Numbered from the stretch's first letter, positions 28,790 through 40,242 are shown. The stretch is 62,061 nt of DNA from an uncultured Alphaproteobacteria bacterium (GCA_937892955.1 CALBKH010000059.1:1-62061), one strand, 5' to 3'. A program made the numbers and translations. Notes: a model not told the origin generated them from the letters alone.

Positions 28790-29392
28790 GCCTCTTTCCT
28801 CTCGTCTCGTCCCCGTCCGCCACTCGAGCGGGAACGGACCGACCGCCACCTTCGCACGACACTCATATAGAAAGTCCTACCGCTGCGACCAGTTCGCAGG
28901 ATCGCCGCGACGCGGATCGCGAACCGCACCGCGCCGATCGTCGAAATGGCACGAAGCCACCGGTTCGACCCGAAATTCATCGCCCGCCGACGGGCGCTAC
29001 GCGAACCGAGGAGAACGAATCCATCGGGAACGCGAAAAATCGATCCGTCCTCGCCTCGGCGCCACGAAGCCGGCTCGCCTTTCGTCGGGTGCGAGATCTC
29101 CGCGTCGGAGACAGGGGAGCCATGCGAAAATCGACATCTTTCACCAAAGTCTCATGCTTCCCGAAAATCGGGAGCTTTTTCTCTTTTCCGCGACGTACGA
29201 GGAAGAAAACACTTTTATGTCGGGTTTCGGACGACGGGAATTGCCTCGACCCCCGCCGCTTGTTAAGACCTTGGCACAAATGAGGCACCGGCGTGGCGGC
29301 CTGCGACGCGCGGACGTGATTTTGTCGATGCCTCTCGAGCGGCCGGAAACGACCGGCCTTCGGCGTCCTCGAGCGGGAGCGTACGTCCCCTG
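28790..29392. other. Long intergenic region upstream of livH
   Basis: About 600 bases without a convincing gene; GC is lower than in flanking genes, especially 29130-29230. A sigma-54-like site lies at 29271-29287. Reading frames here have no family resemblance and erratic composition. Confidence 0.5.
29271..29287 (+). promoter_or_regulatory. Candidate sigma-54 promoter for livHMGF
   Basis: TTGGCACAAATGAGGCA has GG at 29273-29274 and GC at 29285-29286 with the required 10-base separation; the -24 half (TTGGCAC) is perfect but the -12 half is weak (AGGC rather than TTGC). It lies about 105 bases before livH. Nitrogen control of amino acid uptake would make sense. Confidence 0.4.
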
Positions 29393-30310
29393 ATGGAAGT
29401 ATTCCTCCAACAGCTGATCAACGGTATCACCCTCGGATCGATCTACGGGCTGATCGCCATCGGTTACACGATGGTCTTCGGCATCATCGGCATGGTGAAC
29501 TTCGCTCACGGCGACGTGTTCATGGTGTCGGCCTTCATCGCGGTGATCACCTTCCTCGCCCTCACGACTTGGCTCGGCGTCGGATCGATCGCGATCGTGC
29601 TGCTGATCTGCCTGATCGTCGCGATGCTCCTGACCTCGGTGTGGAACTGGACGATCGAGCGCGTCGCCTATCGGCCGCTTCGAGGCTCCTTCCGTCTCGC
29701 ACCCCTGATCAGCGCCATCGGCATGTCGATCTTCCTGTCGAACTTCGTCCAGGTGACGCAGGGCCCGCGCAACAAGCCGATCCCGCCGATGCTCAAGGAC
29801 GTCATCGTCCTGGTCCAGTCCGACACCTATCCCGTCACCATCTCCTACAAGCAGATCATGATCTGGGTGGTGACCGCGGTGCTGCTCGCCGGCTTCTGGT
29901 ACCTCGTGCAGAAGACGCCGCTGGGCCGCGCCCAGCGCGCCTGCGAGCAGGACCGCAAGATGGCCTCGCTGCTCGGCATCGACGTCGACCGCACCATCTC
30001 GCTGACCTTCGTCATGGGCGCCGCGCTCGCCGCCGTCGCCGGTGTCATGTACATGGTCTACTATGGCGTGGTGAGCTTCTCCGACGGCTTCACCCCCGGC
30101 GTGAAGGCCTTCACCGCCGCCGTGCTCGGCGGCATCGGATCGCTGCCCGGCGCCGTGCTCGGCGGCCTGTTGATCGGTCTCATCGAGGTCTTCTGGTCGG
30201 CCTATTTCACCATCGACTACAAGGACGTGGCGGCGTTCTCGATCCTCGTGGTGGTGCTGATCTTCATGCCGCAGGGCATCCTCGGCAAACCGGAAGTCGA
30301 GAAGGTGTGA
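29393..30310 (+). CDS. livH: Branched-chain amino acid ABC transporter permease LivH
   Basis: A 305-residue inner-membrane permease starting MEVFLQQLINGITLGSIYGLIAIGYTM, the standard LivH opening, with GMVNFAHGDVFM and about eight membrane helices. The EAA-like contact RACEQDRKMASLLGID is present. It forms the translocation path with LivM. It is first in livHMGF, with livM 4 bases downstream. Confidence 0.96.
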   Translation: MEVFLQQLINGITLGSIYGLIAIGYTMVFGIIGMVNFAHGDVFMVSAFIAVITFLALTTWLGVGSIAIVLLICLIVAMLLTSVWNWTIERVAYRPLRGSFRLAPLISAIGMSIFLSNFVQVTQGPRNKPIPPMLKDVIVLVQSDTYPVTISYKQIMIWVVTAVLLAGFWYLVQKTPLGRAQRACEQDRKMASLLGIDVDRTISLTFVMGAALAAVAGVMYMVYYGVVSFSDGFTPGVKAFTAAVLGGIGSLPGAVLGGLLIGLIEVFWSAYFTIDYKDVAAFSILVVVLIFMPQGILGKPEVEKV

Positions 30311-30314
30311 CGCC

Positions 30315-31675
30315 ATGAATCGTGACGCCACCGCCTCCGCCCCCGCGATCGACTGGGTCGGCGCCCTCAAGGACGCCTTCTTCACGACGATCGTCCTCAC
30401 CGCCATCCTCGGGCCGTTCATCGGCCTGCTGACGGTGCAGAACATGGAGCACAAGCTCGTCCTCGAGACGCGCTGGCCGCTCCTCGCTTCCCTCGTCGCC
30501 GTCGTCGTCGGCGGTCGCCTGCTGCTCAAACTCTTCGTCTGGAACCGGCCGACCAAGACCAAGAAGGCGCCTTTCGCTCTACCGCCCGAGGTCGAGCGCG
30601 TCGCCGCGCCGTTCTTCATCGGCCTGCTCTTCGTCTTTCCCGTGGTGATCCTCTCGACGCTCGGCGCCGGTGGCTCGATCAAGTGGATCGACAACTTCGG
30701 CATCCAGATCCTGATCTACATCATGCTGGGATGGGGTCTGAACGTCGTCGTCGGCCTCGCCGGCCTGCTCGACCTCGGCTACGTCGCCTTCTACGCGGTC
30801 GGCGCCTATTCCTACGCGCTGCTCGCCAAGACCTTCGGCCTGTCGTTCTGGATGCTGCTGCCGATCGCCGGTGTCCTCGCCGCCACCTGGGGCGTCATAC
30901 TCGGCTTCCCCGTCCTGCGTCTCAGAGGCGACTATCTCGCCATCGTGACGCTGGCCTTCGGCGAGATCATCCGTCTCATCCTGGTCAACTGGGTCGACTT
31001 CTCCAACGGCTACGCCGGCATCTCGGGCATCCCGCGGCCGACCCTCTTCGGCATCCCGTTCACCGCCGCGGACAACGGCTTCGCGGCGACGTTCGGCCTG
31101 GAGTTCTCGCCGATCCACCGAACGATGTTCCTCTACTACGTCATTCTGGCGCTGGCCCTGATCACCGCCTTCGTGACGTTGCGCCTGCGCCGTCTGCCGA
31201 TCGGCCGCGCCTGGGAGGCGTTGCGCGAGGACGAGATCGCCTGCCGCTCGCTCGGCATCAACACCACCAACACCAAGCTCACGGCCTTCGCCACCGGCGC
31301 GATGTTCGGCGGCTTCGCCGGCTCGTTCTTCGCCGCCCGTCAGGGCTTCATCTCGCCGGAGAGCTTCACCTTCATGGAATCGGCCAACATCCTGGCCATC
31401 GTCGTGCTCGGCGGCATGGGCTCGCTGTGGGGCGTGGTCATCGCCGCGGTGGCACTGGTCGGCGGCTTCGAACTGATGCGCGAGATGGACTTCCTCAAAC
31501 TGATCTTCGGGTCCGACTTCGACCCGACCCAGTACCGTACCCTGCTCTTCGGCTTCGCCATGGTCGCCATCATGCTGTGGAAGCCGCGTGGTCTGATCTC
31601 CACGCGCGAACCCACCGCCTTCCTCAAGGAGCGCAAGTCGGTGTCCGGTTCTCTCGTCAAGGAGGGCCACGGCTG

Positions 31676-31676
<1 letters not shown>
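30315..31676 (+). CDS. livM: Branched-chain amino acid ABC transporter permease LivM
   Basis: A 453-residue permease. Compared with short LivM forms it has an N-terminal extension of roughly 120 residues with two or three extra hydrophobic segments, as in many alphaproteobacteria. The core shows LNVVVGLAGLLDLGYVAFYAVGAY, LRGDYLAIVTLAFGEIIR and GRAWEALREDEIACRSLGI. Its stop shares one base with the livG start (TGATG), so the two are translationally coupled. Confidence 0.96.
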
Positions 31677-32583
<907 letters not shown>

Positions 32584-32587
<4 letters not shown>

Positions 32588-33306
32588 GCGAACCGCTTCT
32601 GTCCATCCGCGGCGTCGAGACCTATTACGGCAACATCATCGCCCTGAAGGGCGTCGACATGGACGTCCACGAGGGTGAGATCGTCACCCTGATCGGCGCC
32701 AACGGCGCCGGCAAGTCGACGCTGATGATGACCATCTTCGGCAATCCGCGCGCCCGCGCCGGCTCGATCGTCTATTCCGGGACCGACATCACCCAGCTGC
32801 CGACCCACGAGATCGCGCGGATGCGCATCGCCCAGTCGCCCGAGGGTCGACGCATCTTCCCGCGCATGACCGTGCTCGAGAACCTGCAGATGGGCGCTTC
32901 GATCGACGACTTCGCCCATTTCGACGAGGACCTGAAGCGCGTCTTCGGCCTCTTCCCGCGCCTCGAAGAACGCATCGATCAGCGCGGCGGCACCCTTTCG
33001 GGCGGCGAACAGCAGATGCTCGCCATCGCCCGCGCGCTGATGTCGCGACCGAAGATGCTGCTCCTCGACGAACCGTCGCTCGGTCTCGCGCCGCTGGTCG
33101 TCAAGGGCATCTTCGACGCCATCCGCGAACTCAACCGCGAGGGCATGACGGTGTTCCTGGTCGAACAGAACGCCTTCCATGCCCTCAAGCTCGCCCACCG
33201 CGGCTACGTGATGGTCAACGGCGTCATCACCATGTCCGGCACCGGCAAGGAACTTCTCGAGAGCCCCGAGGTCCGCGCGGCCTATCTCGAGGGCGGCCAT
33301 CACTGA
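32584..33306 (+). CDS. livF: Branched-chain amino acid ABC transporter ATPase LivF
   Basis: A 240-residue ABC ATPase with a GTG start overlapping the livG stop (GTGA). Walker A is GANGAGKST, the signature LSGGEQQMLAIARAL, Walker B MLLLDEPSLGLAP and the H-loop replaced by VEQN, as is normal for LivF. It pairs with LivG to drive import. Confidence 0.96.
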
Positions 33307-33321
33307 TCGGGAACGGGTCAC

Positions 33322-33672
33322 ATGCTGGAAGGCATTCTCTACGAGGAATCCTCGATCTGGACCTTCCTGCTCGTCACCTTCGTGATGGGCGGGTGGGGTG
33401 CCTGGATGACCGGTCGCGCCATGGCCTCGACCTGGCAGCGCTATCCCGTTCTGGTCGGCTATCTGGCCCTGCTGGCGGCAGCGGTGCGCTTCATCCATTT
33501 CGCCCTGTTCGACGGCACCCTGCTGTCGCTGCAGTTCTATCTGGTCGATCTGGTGGTGGTGCAGATCATCGGCGCCATCGGCTACCGGATGATGCGCGTC
33601 GATCAGATGACCGCGAAATACCGTTGGCTCTATCTGCCCAACGGCCCGATGTTCTGGAAGGACCGCGCCTGA
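33322..33672 (+). CDS. DUF6867-like membrane protein of the liv operon
   Basis: A 116-residue protein with three hydrophobic segments (WTFLLVTFVMGGWGAWMTG; VLVGYLALLAAAVRFIHFALF; FYLVDLVVVQIIGAIGYRM) and a conserved aromatic C-terminus (YRWLYLPNGPMFWKD). It begins 15 bases after livF. Small membrane proteins of this type follow liv operons in several alphaproteobacteria (DUF6867 as I recall the name). Role unknown; an accessory to the transporter is a reasonable guess. Confidence 0.8.
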   Translation: MLEGILYEESSIWTFLLVTFVMGGWGAWMTGRAMASTWQRYPVLVGYLALLAAAVRFIHFALFDGTLLSLQFYLVDLVVVQIIGAIGYRMMRVDQMTAKYRWLYLPNGPMFWKDRA

Positions 33673-34233
33673 CGCCGGATCATTCCGGCTGCGACCTTCG
33701 CCGCCTCGGAACGAACCTCGGTTCGGGACCCGACCGGCCGACGGCGCCGACCTTTTCGGGAGGGACGCCACAGTCGAGTTCATTCGCACCCGCGAAGTCG
33801 TCGGCTTCGCGGACTGGGGTGTCGTTCCGTCTCTGAAAGTCCCTCCGAAGCGCCTTTCGCGAATTCGCTCCGGCGATGAACGACGTTGTCACGCATCAAT
33901 TCTTGCCGCACTGCACAAAGCAACGGCAAGCACCGCCGAACTCGGTCACCATCTTCTTCCGACGCGTGCTTTTTGCGCAAGAAAGGGGATGACAACAGCT
34001 CGGAAGCGGGAGAGAGTACGCCCATCGGAGCCGGACCATCCCCTCCCGAGGGAGGCGCACGGGACGGCTCCAACCGACGGCTCGACCGATCCGGGTCGGG
34101 ATCGCCGGCCCCTCCCCTCCCCGGGGAGGGATGAAACCGGATACGACCTCCGACGAAACCGCGCGGGTGCGAACTTCGGCGGAAGGGACGTTGAACTGAC
34201 GTTCTCGAAAGAACGATGGAGAGGAGTAGTCCC
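33673..34233. other. Intergenic region between livF operon and livK
   Basis: No gene is credible here. The stretch 34095-34135 has CCCTCCCCTCCCCGGGGAGGG-like clusters and an earlier CCCTCCCGAGGGAGG (34042-34056), both capable of short hairpins. GTTCT-CGAA-AGAAC at 34201-34214 is a small perfect hairpin just before the livK ribosome-binding site. Confidence 0.5.
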
Positions 34234-35349
34234 ATGCAGAAGATGTGGTTGTCCGGCCTGGTTCTGGCCGCTGGTCTGGCTTGGTCCGGCGTTGCCAATG
34301 CCGACGTCAAGTTGGCCATCGCCGGCCCGATCACCGGCCCGAACGCCGCCTTCGGCGCTCAGCTCAAGAACGGCACCGAGCAGGCGGTCGAAGACATCAA
34401 CGCCGCCGGCGGCATCCTCGGCCAGAAGATCGTCACCACCATCGGCGACGACGTCTCGGATCCGAAGCAGGGCGTCTCGATCGCCAACAAGTTCGTCGGT
34501 GACGGCGTCAAGCTGGTGGTCGGCCACTTCAACTCGGGCGTCACCATGCCGGCCTCCGAGGTCTACGCCGAGAACGGCCTCCTCGTGATCACCCCGTCGG
34601 CGACCAACCCGAAGATCACCGAGCGTGGTCTGTGGAACGTCTTCCGCACCTGCGGCCGTGACGACCAGCAGGGCAAGCTGTGGTCCGACTACGCGGTCAA
34701 GAACCTCAAGGGCAAGAAGATCGCCATCGTCCACGACAAGACCACCTACGGTCAGGGTCTGGCCGATGCCGCCAAGGGCTTCATGAAGACCGCCGGCATC
34801 AAGGAAGTCCTCTACGAAGGCATCAACGCCGGCGAGAAGGATTATTCGGCCCTCGTCTCGAAGATCAAGGCTTCGGGCGCCGACGTCATCATGTGGGGCG
34901 GCCTGCACACCGAAGGCGGCCTGATCATCCGCCAGATGCGCGATCAGGGCCTCAAGACCCAGATGCTCTCGGGCGACGGCATCACCTCGGCCGAATTCGC
35001 CACCATCGGCGGCGACGGCGTGGTCGGCACCCTCATGTCCTTCGGCCCCGATCCGCTGAAGAACGCCGCCGCCAAGGACGTGGTCGCCAAGTTCCGCGCC
35101 AAGAACTACGAGCCGGAGGCCTACACCCTCTACTCCTACGCCGCGGTCCAGATCATGAAGCAGGCGGCCGAGAAGGCCAACTCGCTCGACCCGAAGAAGA
35201 TGGCCGAAGCCATGCATTCGGGCATGACCTTCAAGACCGTGCTCGGCGACATCGCCTACGACAAGAAGGGCGACCGCAAGGACGTCGACTACGTCATGTA
35301 CACCTGGAAGAAGATGCCGGACGGCAAGATCTCCTACGTTCAGGACTGA
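34234..35349 (+). CDS. livK: Branched-chain amino acid ABC transporter substrate-binding protein
   Basis: A 371-residue periplasmic binding protein with a signal peptide (MQKMWLSGLVLAAGLAWSGV, cleavage after VANA). The mature part starts DVKLAIAGPITGPNAAFGAQ and shows the expected two-lobe LivJ/LivK sequence, including TYGQGLADAAKGF. ATG 34234 is preceded by GGAGAGGAG; an ATG at 34216 would lie within that ribosome-binding site. It is the likely binding protein for LivHMGF. Confidence 0.94.
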   Translation: MQKMWLSGLVLAAGLAWSGVANADVKLAIAGPITGPNAAFGAQLKNGTEQAVEDINAAGGILGQKIVTTIGDDVSDPKQGVSIANKFVGDGVKLVVGHFNSGVTMPASEVYAENGLLVITPSATNPKITERGLWNVFRTCGRDDQQGKLWSDYAVKNLKGKKIAIVHDKTTYGQGLADAAKGFMKTAGIKEVLYEGINAGEKDYSALVSKIKASGADVIMWGGLHTEGGLIIRQMRDQGLKTQMLSGDGITSAEFATIGGDGVVGTLMSFGPDPLKNAAAKDVVAKFRAKNYEPEAYTLYSYAAVQIMKQAAEKANSLDPKKMAEAMHSGMTFKTVLGDIAYDKKGDRKDVDYVMYTWKKMPDGKISYVQD

Positions 35350-35397
35350 TCCGGATCCGAGGCGGCCTTCGCCGCCCGGCCTCGGCCTTCGAACGAA

Positions 35398-35427
35398 CCG
35401 CCGCGTGGGAAGCCACGCGGCGGTTTC
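35398..35427 (+). terminator. Terminator after livK
   Basis: A perfect 11-bp stem CCGCCGCGTGG / CCACGCGGCGG with a GAAG loop, followed by TTTC, about 50 bases after the livK stop. Confidence 0.85.
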
Positions 35428-35495
35428 GCCTTCTGGAGGCGCGCGCCGCGCGGCGTGCTAGTCTCACCCCCGATAGTTCGAGCGGGGAGAATCGC

Positions 35496-36536
35496 GTGCG
35501 TCGCGCAGGTCCGACCAATTCCATCCTCGACGTCGCCGGTCTCACCGTCGGCCATGCCCACGATCGCCGGCTCGGCTCCGGCGTCTCGGTGGTGATCGCC
35601 GATCGGCCGTCGATCGCCGCTGTGCACGTCATGGGCGGCGCACCCGGCACCCGCGACACCGACCTGCTGGCACCGGAAGAGACGGTCGACCGGATCGACG
35701 CCCTGGTGCTCTCCGGCGGCTCCGCCTTCGGCCTCGATGCCGCGAGCGGCGTCCAGGCCTGGCTCAGGGCCCGCGGCCGCGGTTTCGCCGTCGGCGACGT
35801 CCGCGTGCCGATCGTTCCGGCGGCGATCCTCTTCGATCTCATGAACGGCGGCGACAAGAACTGGGGCCGCTTCCCACCCTACCGCGACCTCGGCTGGGCC
35901 GCGGCGGAGGACGCCGACGACAGCCCCTTCCCGCTCGGCACCATCGGCGCCGGTTACGGCTGCACCACCGCCGATCTGATCGGCGGCCTCGGCTCGGCCT
36001 CACAGATCGCTCCCTCCGGCCATACCGTCGCGGCGCTGGTCGCCGTCAACGCCGTCGGCTCGGCGGTGATCGGCGACACCGGTCGCTTCTGGGCCGCGCC
36101 CCACGAAATCGACGACGAATTCGGCGGCCTCGGCCTGCCCGCGCGTTGGCCCCACGACGCCACCGACCCGAAGCTCAAAGGAGCCGCGTCGACGACCGGA
36201 ACCGCCACCACCATCGCGGTGATCGCCACCGACGCGACGCTCACCAAGGCCCAGGCCAAGCGCCTCGCCATCCAGGCCCACGACGGCTTCGCCCGCGCGC
36301 TCTGGCCCGCCCACACGCCGCTCGACGGCGACCTCGTCTTCGCCCTTTCGACCGAAGAACGGCCGCTCGACGAGCCGCTCGCCGACATGGTCGGCCTCGG
36401 CATCACCGCGGCGGAGGTGATGGCGCGCGCCATCGCCCGCGGCGTCCACGCCGCCCGCCCCAAGCCCTACGACGAGCTCCCCACCTGGGAGGACCTGTGG
36501 GACGACGACGGGCCGGTCACCCGGCTCGTGCTGTGA
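35496..36536 (+). CDS. P1 (S58) family peptidase, DmpA/BapA-like
   Basis: A 346-residue P1-family aminopeptidase. The start is GTG 35496 after AGCGGGGAGA. Landmarks are NSILDVAGLTVGHAHD, DALVLSGGSAFGLDAASG, GTIGAGYGCTTADLIGGLG and TATTIAVIATDATLTKAQAKR; the last contains the autocleavage site, where a Thr becomes the N-terminal nucleophile. Family members release N-terminal residues from D- or beta-amino acid peptides. Its position next to the liv system may be casual. Confidence 0.88.
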   Translation: MRRAGPTNSILDVAGLTVGHAHDRRLGSGVSVVIADRPSIAAVHVMGGAPGTRDTDLLAPEETVDRIDALVLSGGSAFGLDAASGVQAWLRARGRGFAVGDVRVPIVPAAILFDLMNGGDKNWGRFPPYRDLGWAAAEDADDSPFPLGTIGAGYGCTTADLIGGLGSASQIAPSGHTVAALVAVNAVGSAVIGDTGRFWAAPHEIDDEFGGLGLPARWPHDATDPKLKGAASTTGTATTIAVIATDATLTKAQAKRLAIQAHDGFARALWPAHTPLDGDLVFALSTEERPLDEPLADMVGLGITAAEVMARAIARGVHAARPKPYDELPTWEDLWDDDGPVTRLVL

Positions 36537-39500
36537 TCATTCGGCGGCCCGCGCGACGGCCGTCTCGGGCGCCTCGAGCTTCGCCAGGATCCCGTCCCGC
36601 GTCGCCCGCGCCCGCGCCATGCCGGCCTCCTTGACCGGGCCGTAGCCTTTGGCGTCGCGCGGCCAGGAGGCTAGGTCGAGCAGCAGGTCGAGCCGCGCCC
36701 CGGCGCCGGCGCGCTCGAGGTCCACCGCCATCCGCTCGAGGTCGCCGCGATAGGCGTCGCGCATCGCCCGTTCCGCCTTGCGCTCGGCGGTGTGGCCGAA
36801 CGGGTCGGCCCAGGTGCCGCGCAAGCGCTTCAGCCCCGCCAGGACCCGCATCGCCGGCAGGATCCACGGACCCCAGCTCGTCTTCTTCGGCCGCCCCGTC
36901 GCCGGATCGAGCGGCGACAGGAGCGGTGGCGCCATGACCAGGCGGATCTTCTGCGCCCCTTCGAAGGTCTCGGCGAGCCGCGCCGCGAAGGCCGGATCGG
37001 ACTGGTGGCGCGCCACATCGTACTCGTCCTTGATCGCGGTGACGCGGAACAGCATCTCCATCGCCGCCCGCGCCAGCCCTTCCGATCCCGGCAGCGCCTT
37101 CGCTTCCGCCGCGCGCAGCCGTTCCACCCGAGCCCGGAAGTCGTCGGCGAGCCGGCGGTCCTGATAGGCTTCGAGATCGGCGGCGAGGAAGTCGAGCCGT
37201 TCGACGAAGGACTGCGCCGCCGGATCGACGCTCGGGTGGGGTTCGAGGAGCGCCTTCACCCGCTCCGGCGCACCGATCAGGGCACGGCCGAGCGCCAGCG
37301 CCGCGAGATTGGCCTCCACCGCCGCGCCGTTGAGGCGCACCGCCGTCTCGAGCGCCCGATAGGAGATCGGCAACACACCCGACTGCGCCGCCGCGCCGAT
37401 CAGGATCATGTTGACGTAGAGCGCATCGCCGAAGAGCCGCTCGGCGAGGTCGCCGGCGTCGTAGCCGTGGAACCGCGCCGCCACCTCCTCGAGCGTCTGA
37501 GCGAGCCGGCCGGCCTGGAAGGTCTGGGTCTGGCGCAGCACGAACTCTGCCGTCGGCGCCACGCGCACGTTGGCGAAGACCGCGGTACGCTTCGGCGAGG
37601 CCGCCGCCAACTGCTCGGCTCCCGCCGCCACCAGCATGTCGGCGGCGATCAGCACGTCGAGCGACGCGGTCGGCACCCGCGGCCCTTCGATCGGATGGGT
37701 GAAGCGGGCGACGCGGACGTGGCTGGTCACCGGACCACCCTTCTGGGCGAGGCCGGTCATGTCGAGCGTCGCCGTATCGAGCCCGTCGACATGCGCCGCC
37801 ATGGCCAGCACCGCCGCCGCCGTGGTCACGCCCATGCCGCCGATGCCGGCGATGACGAGATTGTGGACGCGGTCGAGCCGGGCGGTGACCGGCGCCGGCA
37901 GATCGCCGGCCAGTTCAACCGGATCGAGCCGCGTGCCGGAGCGCTTCAGCTTGCCGCCGATCACCTCGACGAAGGACGGGCAGAAACCGGTCTCGCAGGA
38001 GAAGTCCTTGTTGCAGTTGCCCTGGTTGATCCGCCGCTTGCGCCCGAAGGCGGTCTCCGCCGGCTCCACCGCGACGCAGTTCGACTGTTTCGAACAGTCG
38101 CCGCAATCCTCGCACACCCGCTCGTTGATGAAGAGCCGCTTGGCCGGATCGGGGAAGGTCCCCTTCTTGCGCCGCCGCCGCTTCTCCGCCGCGCAGACCT
38201 GATCGTAGATCAGCACGGTGCAGCCCGGCACCTTGGCGAGTTCTTCCTCGACCAGCAGCAGCTCGGCCCGCGGCCGCACCTCGACGAAGGGCGCGAAGCC
38301 CCGGCGCGAGCCGTATTTGGTCGGGTCGTCGGCGACGACGACGATCTTCGCCACGCCCTCCGCCTCGAGCTGGCGAGTGAGCTGCGGCACGGTCAGTTGA
38401 CCGTCGACGTGTTGGCCGCCGGTCATGGCGACCGCGTCGTTGAACAGGATCTTGTAGGTGATCGGCACCTTGGCGGCGATCGCCTGACGGATCGCCATCA
38501 GGCCGGAGTGGAAATAGGTGCCGTCGCCGAGATTGGCGAACATGTGCCCGGTCCTGGAGAACGGCGCCTGACCGACCCACGGCACGCCCTCGCCGCCCAT
38601 GGCGGTGAGCCCCTCGGTGGTGCGCTCGGCGAGTTCGGTCATGGCGTGGCAACCGATGCCCGGCATCGACCGCGCCCCCTCGGGAGTCCTGGTCGAGGTG
38701 TTGTGCGGGCAGCCCGAGCAGAAATAGGGCGAGCGCCGCGCATCGGCCGCATGGCCGACCGCCCACATGGTCTGCTGGACGAGCCCGTCGGCCGCCGCCC
38801 GGGCGCCCTCGTCGTCGGAGAGGCCCGGCACCACCGCCATCAGCGCCGGCACGATGTCGGATGCCGACAGTTCCTTGATGGCGGAGAGGAAGGGCTCGCC
38901 CTCCGGCGTCGACTTGCCCCAGATGCGCGGCCGCTGATGGTCGGGCCAGTGATAGGCGAGTTCCTTGATCTGCGGCTCCATCAGCGCCCGCTTGTGCTCG
39001 ACGACGACGAGCTTCTCGAGCCCGCGGGCGAAGGTGCCGAGACCGACCGGCTCCAGCGGCCAGCTCATGCCGACCTTGTAGATGGCGATGCCGAGCCGCG
39101 CCGCCTGGCTCTCGTCGATGCCGATCAGCGCCAGCGCCTGGCGCAGATCGCGATAGGCCTTGCCGGTGGCGACGAAGCCGATGCGCGGCCGCTTCGAGCC
39201 GAAGGTCGGACGATCGATGCGATTGGCGCGGGCGTGGGCGATCGCCGCCGGCAGGCGGATCTCGCGCACCGAACGCTCGTTGTCGAGGCGAGCCTTCAGC
39301 GTCATCGGCCGATCGACGGCGTCGCGCATCCGCGGATCGAACTCGGCACGCGGCATACGGAAGACGTGGCGATCGAGGCCGACGTCGACGATCCCCGACG
39401 AATCCATCGTGTCGGCGACCGCGATCATCGACACCCACAGACCCGAGTAGCGCGACAACTCGAGGCCGTAGAGGCCGAAGTCGACGACATCCTGCAGGTC

Positions 39501-40025
39501 GGCGGGATTGAGGACCGGGATCTCGCAGTCGACGAACTGGAATTCGGACTGGCAGGCGACGGTCGAGGATTTCGCCAGATGGTCGTCACCGGCCACCGCC
39601 AAGACGCCGCCGTGGCGCGACGTGCCCGACTGGTTGGCGTGTTTGAACACGTCGGTGGAGCGATCGACGCCCGGCGCCTTGCCGTACCAGATGCCGAAGA
39701 CGCCGTCCTGGGTCGCGTCCGCCCCGCCGACCTTCTGCGAGCCCCAGACGGCGGTGGCCGCCAGTTCCTCGTTGACGCCGGGGGTGAAGACGATGCCGTG
39801 GGCGTCGAGATCGCGCTTGGCGGCGATCAGCTGCTGGTCGTAGCCGGCGAGCGGCGAGCCGCGATAGCCGGAGATGAAGCCGCGGGTGTCGAGCCCCGCC
39901 TGGCGATCGAGCCGCACTCGATCGAGGGGCAGCCGCACCAGCGCCTGGATGCCGGTGATGTAGACTCGTCCGTGATCGAGGACGTATTTGTCGGCGAGCG
40001 AGACGGGTCTGACGGCACCGTTCAT
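36537..40025 (-). CDS. Indolepyruvate ferredoxin oxidoreductase, fused alpha-gamma type
   Basis: A 1162-residue fused enzyme for oxidative decarboxylation of aryl-pyruvates to acyl-CoA. The start at 40025 follows AGGAGGAAGG. N-terminal part: LADKYVLDHGRVYITGIQAL and RGFISGYRGSPLAGYD. TPP domain: NLGDGTYFHSGLMAIRQAI. A cysteine cluster (CEDCGDCSKQSNC, later CNKDFSCETGFCPS) binds Fe-S. The gamma domain follows with GIGGMGVTTAAAVLAMAA. It should work in aromatic amino acid catabolism. The divergent Lrp gene is its likely regulator. Confidence 0.92.
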   Translation of the reverse strand: MNGAVRPVSLADKYVLDHGRVYITGIQALVRLPLDRVRLDRQAGLDTRGFISGYRGSPLAGYDQQLIAAKRDLDAHGIVFTPGVNEELAATAVWGSQKVGGADATQDGVFGIWYGKAPGVDRSTDVFKHANQSGTSRHGGVLAVAGDDHLAKSSTVACQSEFQFVDCEIPVLNPADLQDVVDFGLYGLELSRYSGLWVSMIAVADTMDSSGIVDVGLDRHVFRMPRAEFDPRMRDAVDRPMTLKARLDNERSVREIRLPAAIAHARANRIDRPTFGSKRPRIGFVATGKAYRDLRQALALIGIDESQAARLGIAIYKVGMSWPLEPVGLGTFARGLEKLVVVEHKRALMEPQIKELAYHWPDHQRPRIWGKSTPEGEPFLSAIKELSASDIVPALMAVVPGLSDDEGARAAADGLVQQTMWAVGHAADARRSPYFCSGCPHNTSTRTPEGARSMPGIGCHAMTELAERTTEGLTAMGGEGVPWVGQAPFSRTGHMFANLGDGTYFHSGLMAIRQAIAAKVPITYKILFNDAVAMTGGQHVDGQLTVPQLTRQLEAEGVAKIVVVADDPTKYGSRRGFAPFVEVRPRAELLLVEEELAKVPGCTVLIYDQVCAAEKRRRRKKGTFPDPAKRLFINERVCEDCGDCSKQSNCVAVEPAETAFGRKRRINQGNCNKDFSCETGFCPSFVEVIGGKLKRSGTRLDPVELAGDLPAPVTARLDRVHNLVIAGIGGMGVTTAAAVLAMAAHVDGLDTATLDMTGLAQKGGPVTSHVRVARFTHPIEGPRVPTASLDVLIAADMLVAAGAEQLAAASPKRTAVFANVRVAPTAEFVLRQTQTFQAGRLAQTLEEVAARFHGYDAGDLAERLFGDALYVNMILIGAAAQSGVLPISYRALETAVRLNGAAVEANLAALALGRALIGAPERVKALLEPHPSVDPAAQSFVERLDFLAADLEAYQDRRLADDFRARVERLRAAEAKALPGSEGLARAAMEMLFRVTAIKDEYDVARHQSDPAFAARLAETFEGAQKIRLVMAPPLLSPLDPATGRPKKTSWGPWILPAMRVLAGLKRLRGTWADPFGHTAERKAERAMRDAYRGDLERMAVDLERAGAGARLDLLLDLASWPRDAKGYGPVKEAGMARARATRDGILAKLEAPETAVARAAE

Positions 40026-40242
40026 CGGCCTTCCTCCTTGACGCGGTTTCCACCCGATCGCCCGGTCCCGGCATCTTCCGCGCCGTGTCTGCAACAGGAG
40101 CGATCCGCCTCGCCTTCACCCCCGGAAGGGCTCGTCGAGGCCGACTTTGTATCGATCAGAATACACCTTTGCGCCGATCAATTCCGTGCTACGTTGCCCG
40201 CCCGATCGCCCATCGGCGTCGGATTTTTCCAGGTGATGCGGG

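Noticed and set aside
28473..29393. 306-codon plus-strand frame ending at livH
   Set aside because: First half is antisense to the flavin reductase, second half is Arg/Ser-rich with no conservation signal.
34095..34135. Strong terminator before livK
   Set aside because: CCCTCCCC/GGGGAGGG pairing is short and lacks a T-run; noted only as sequence content.
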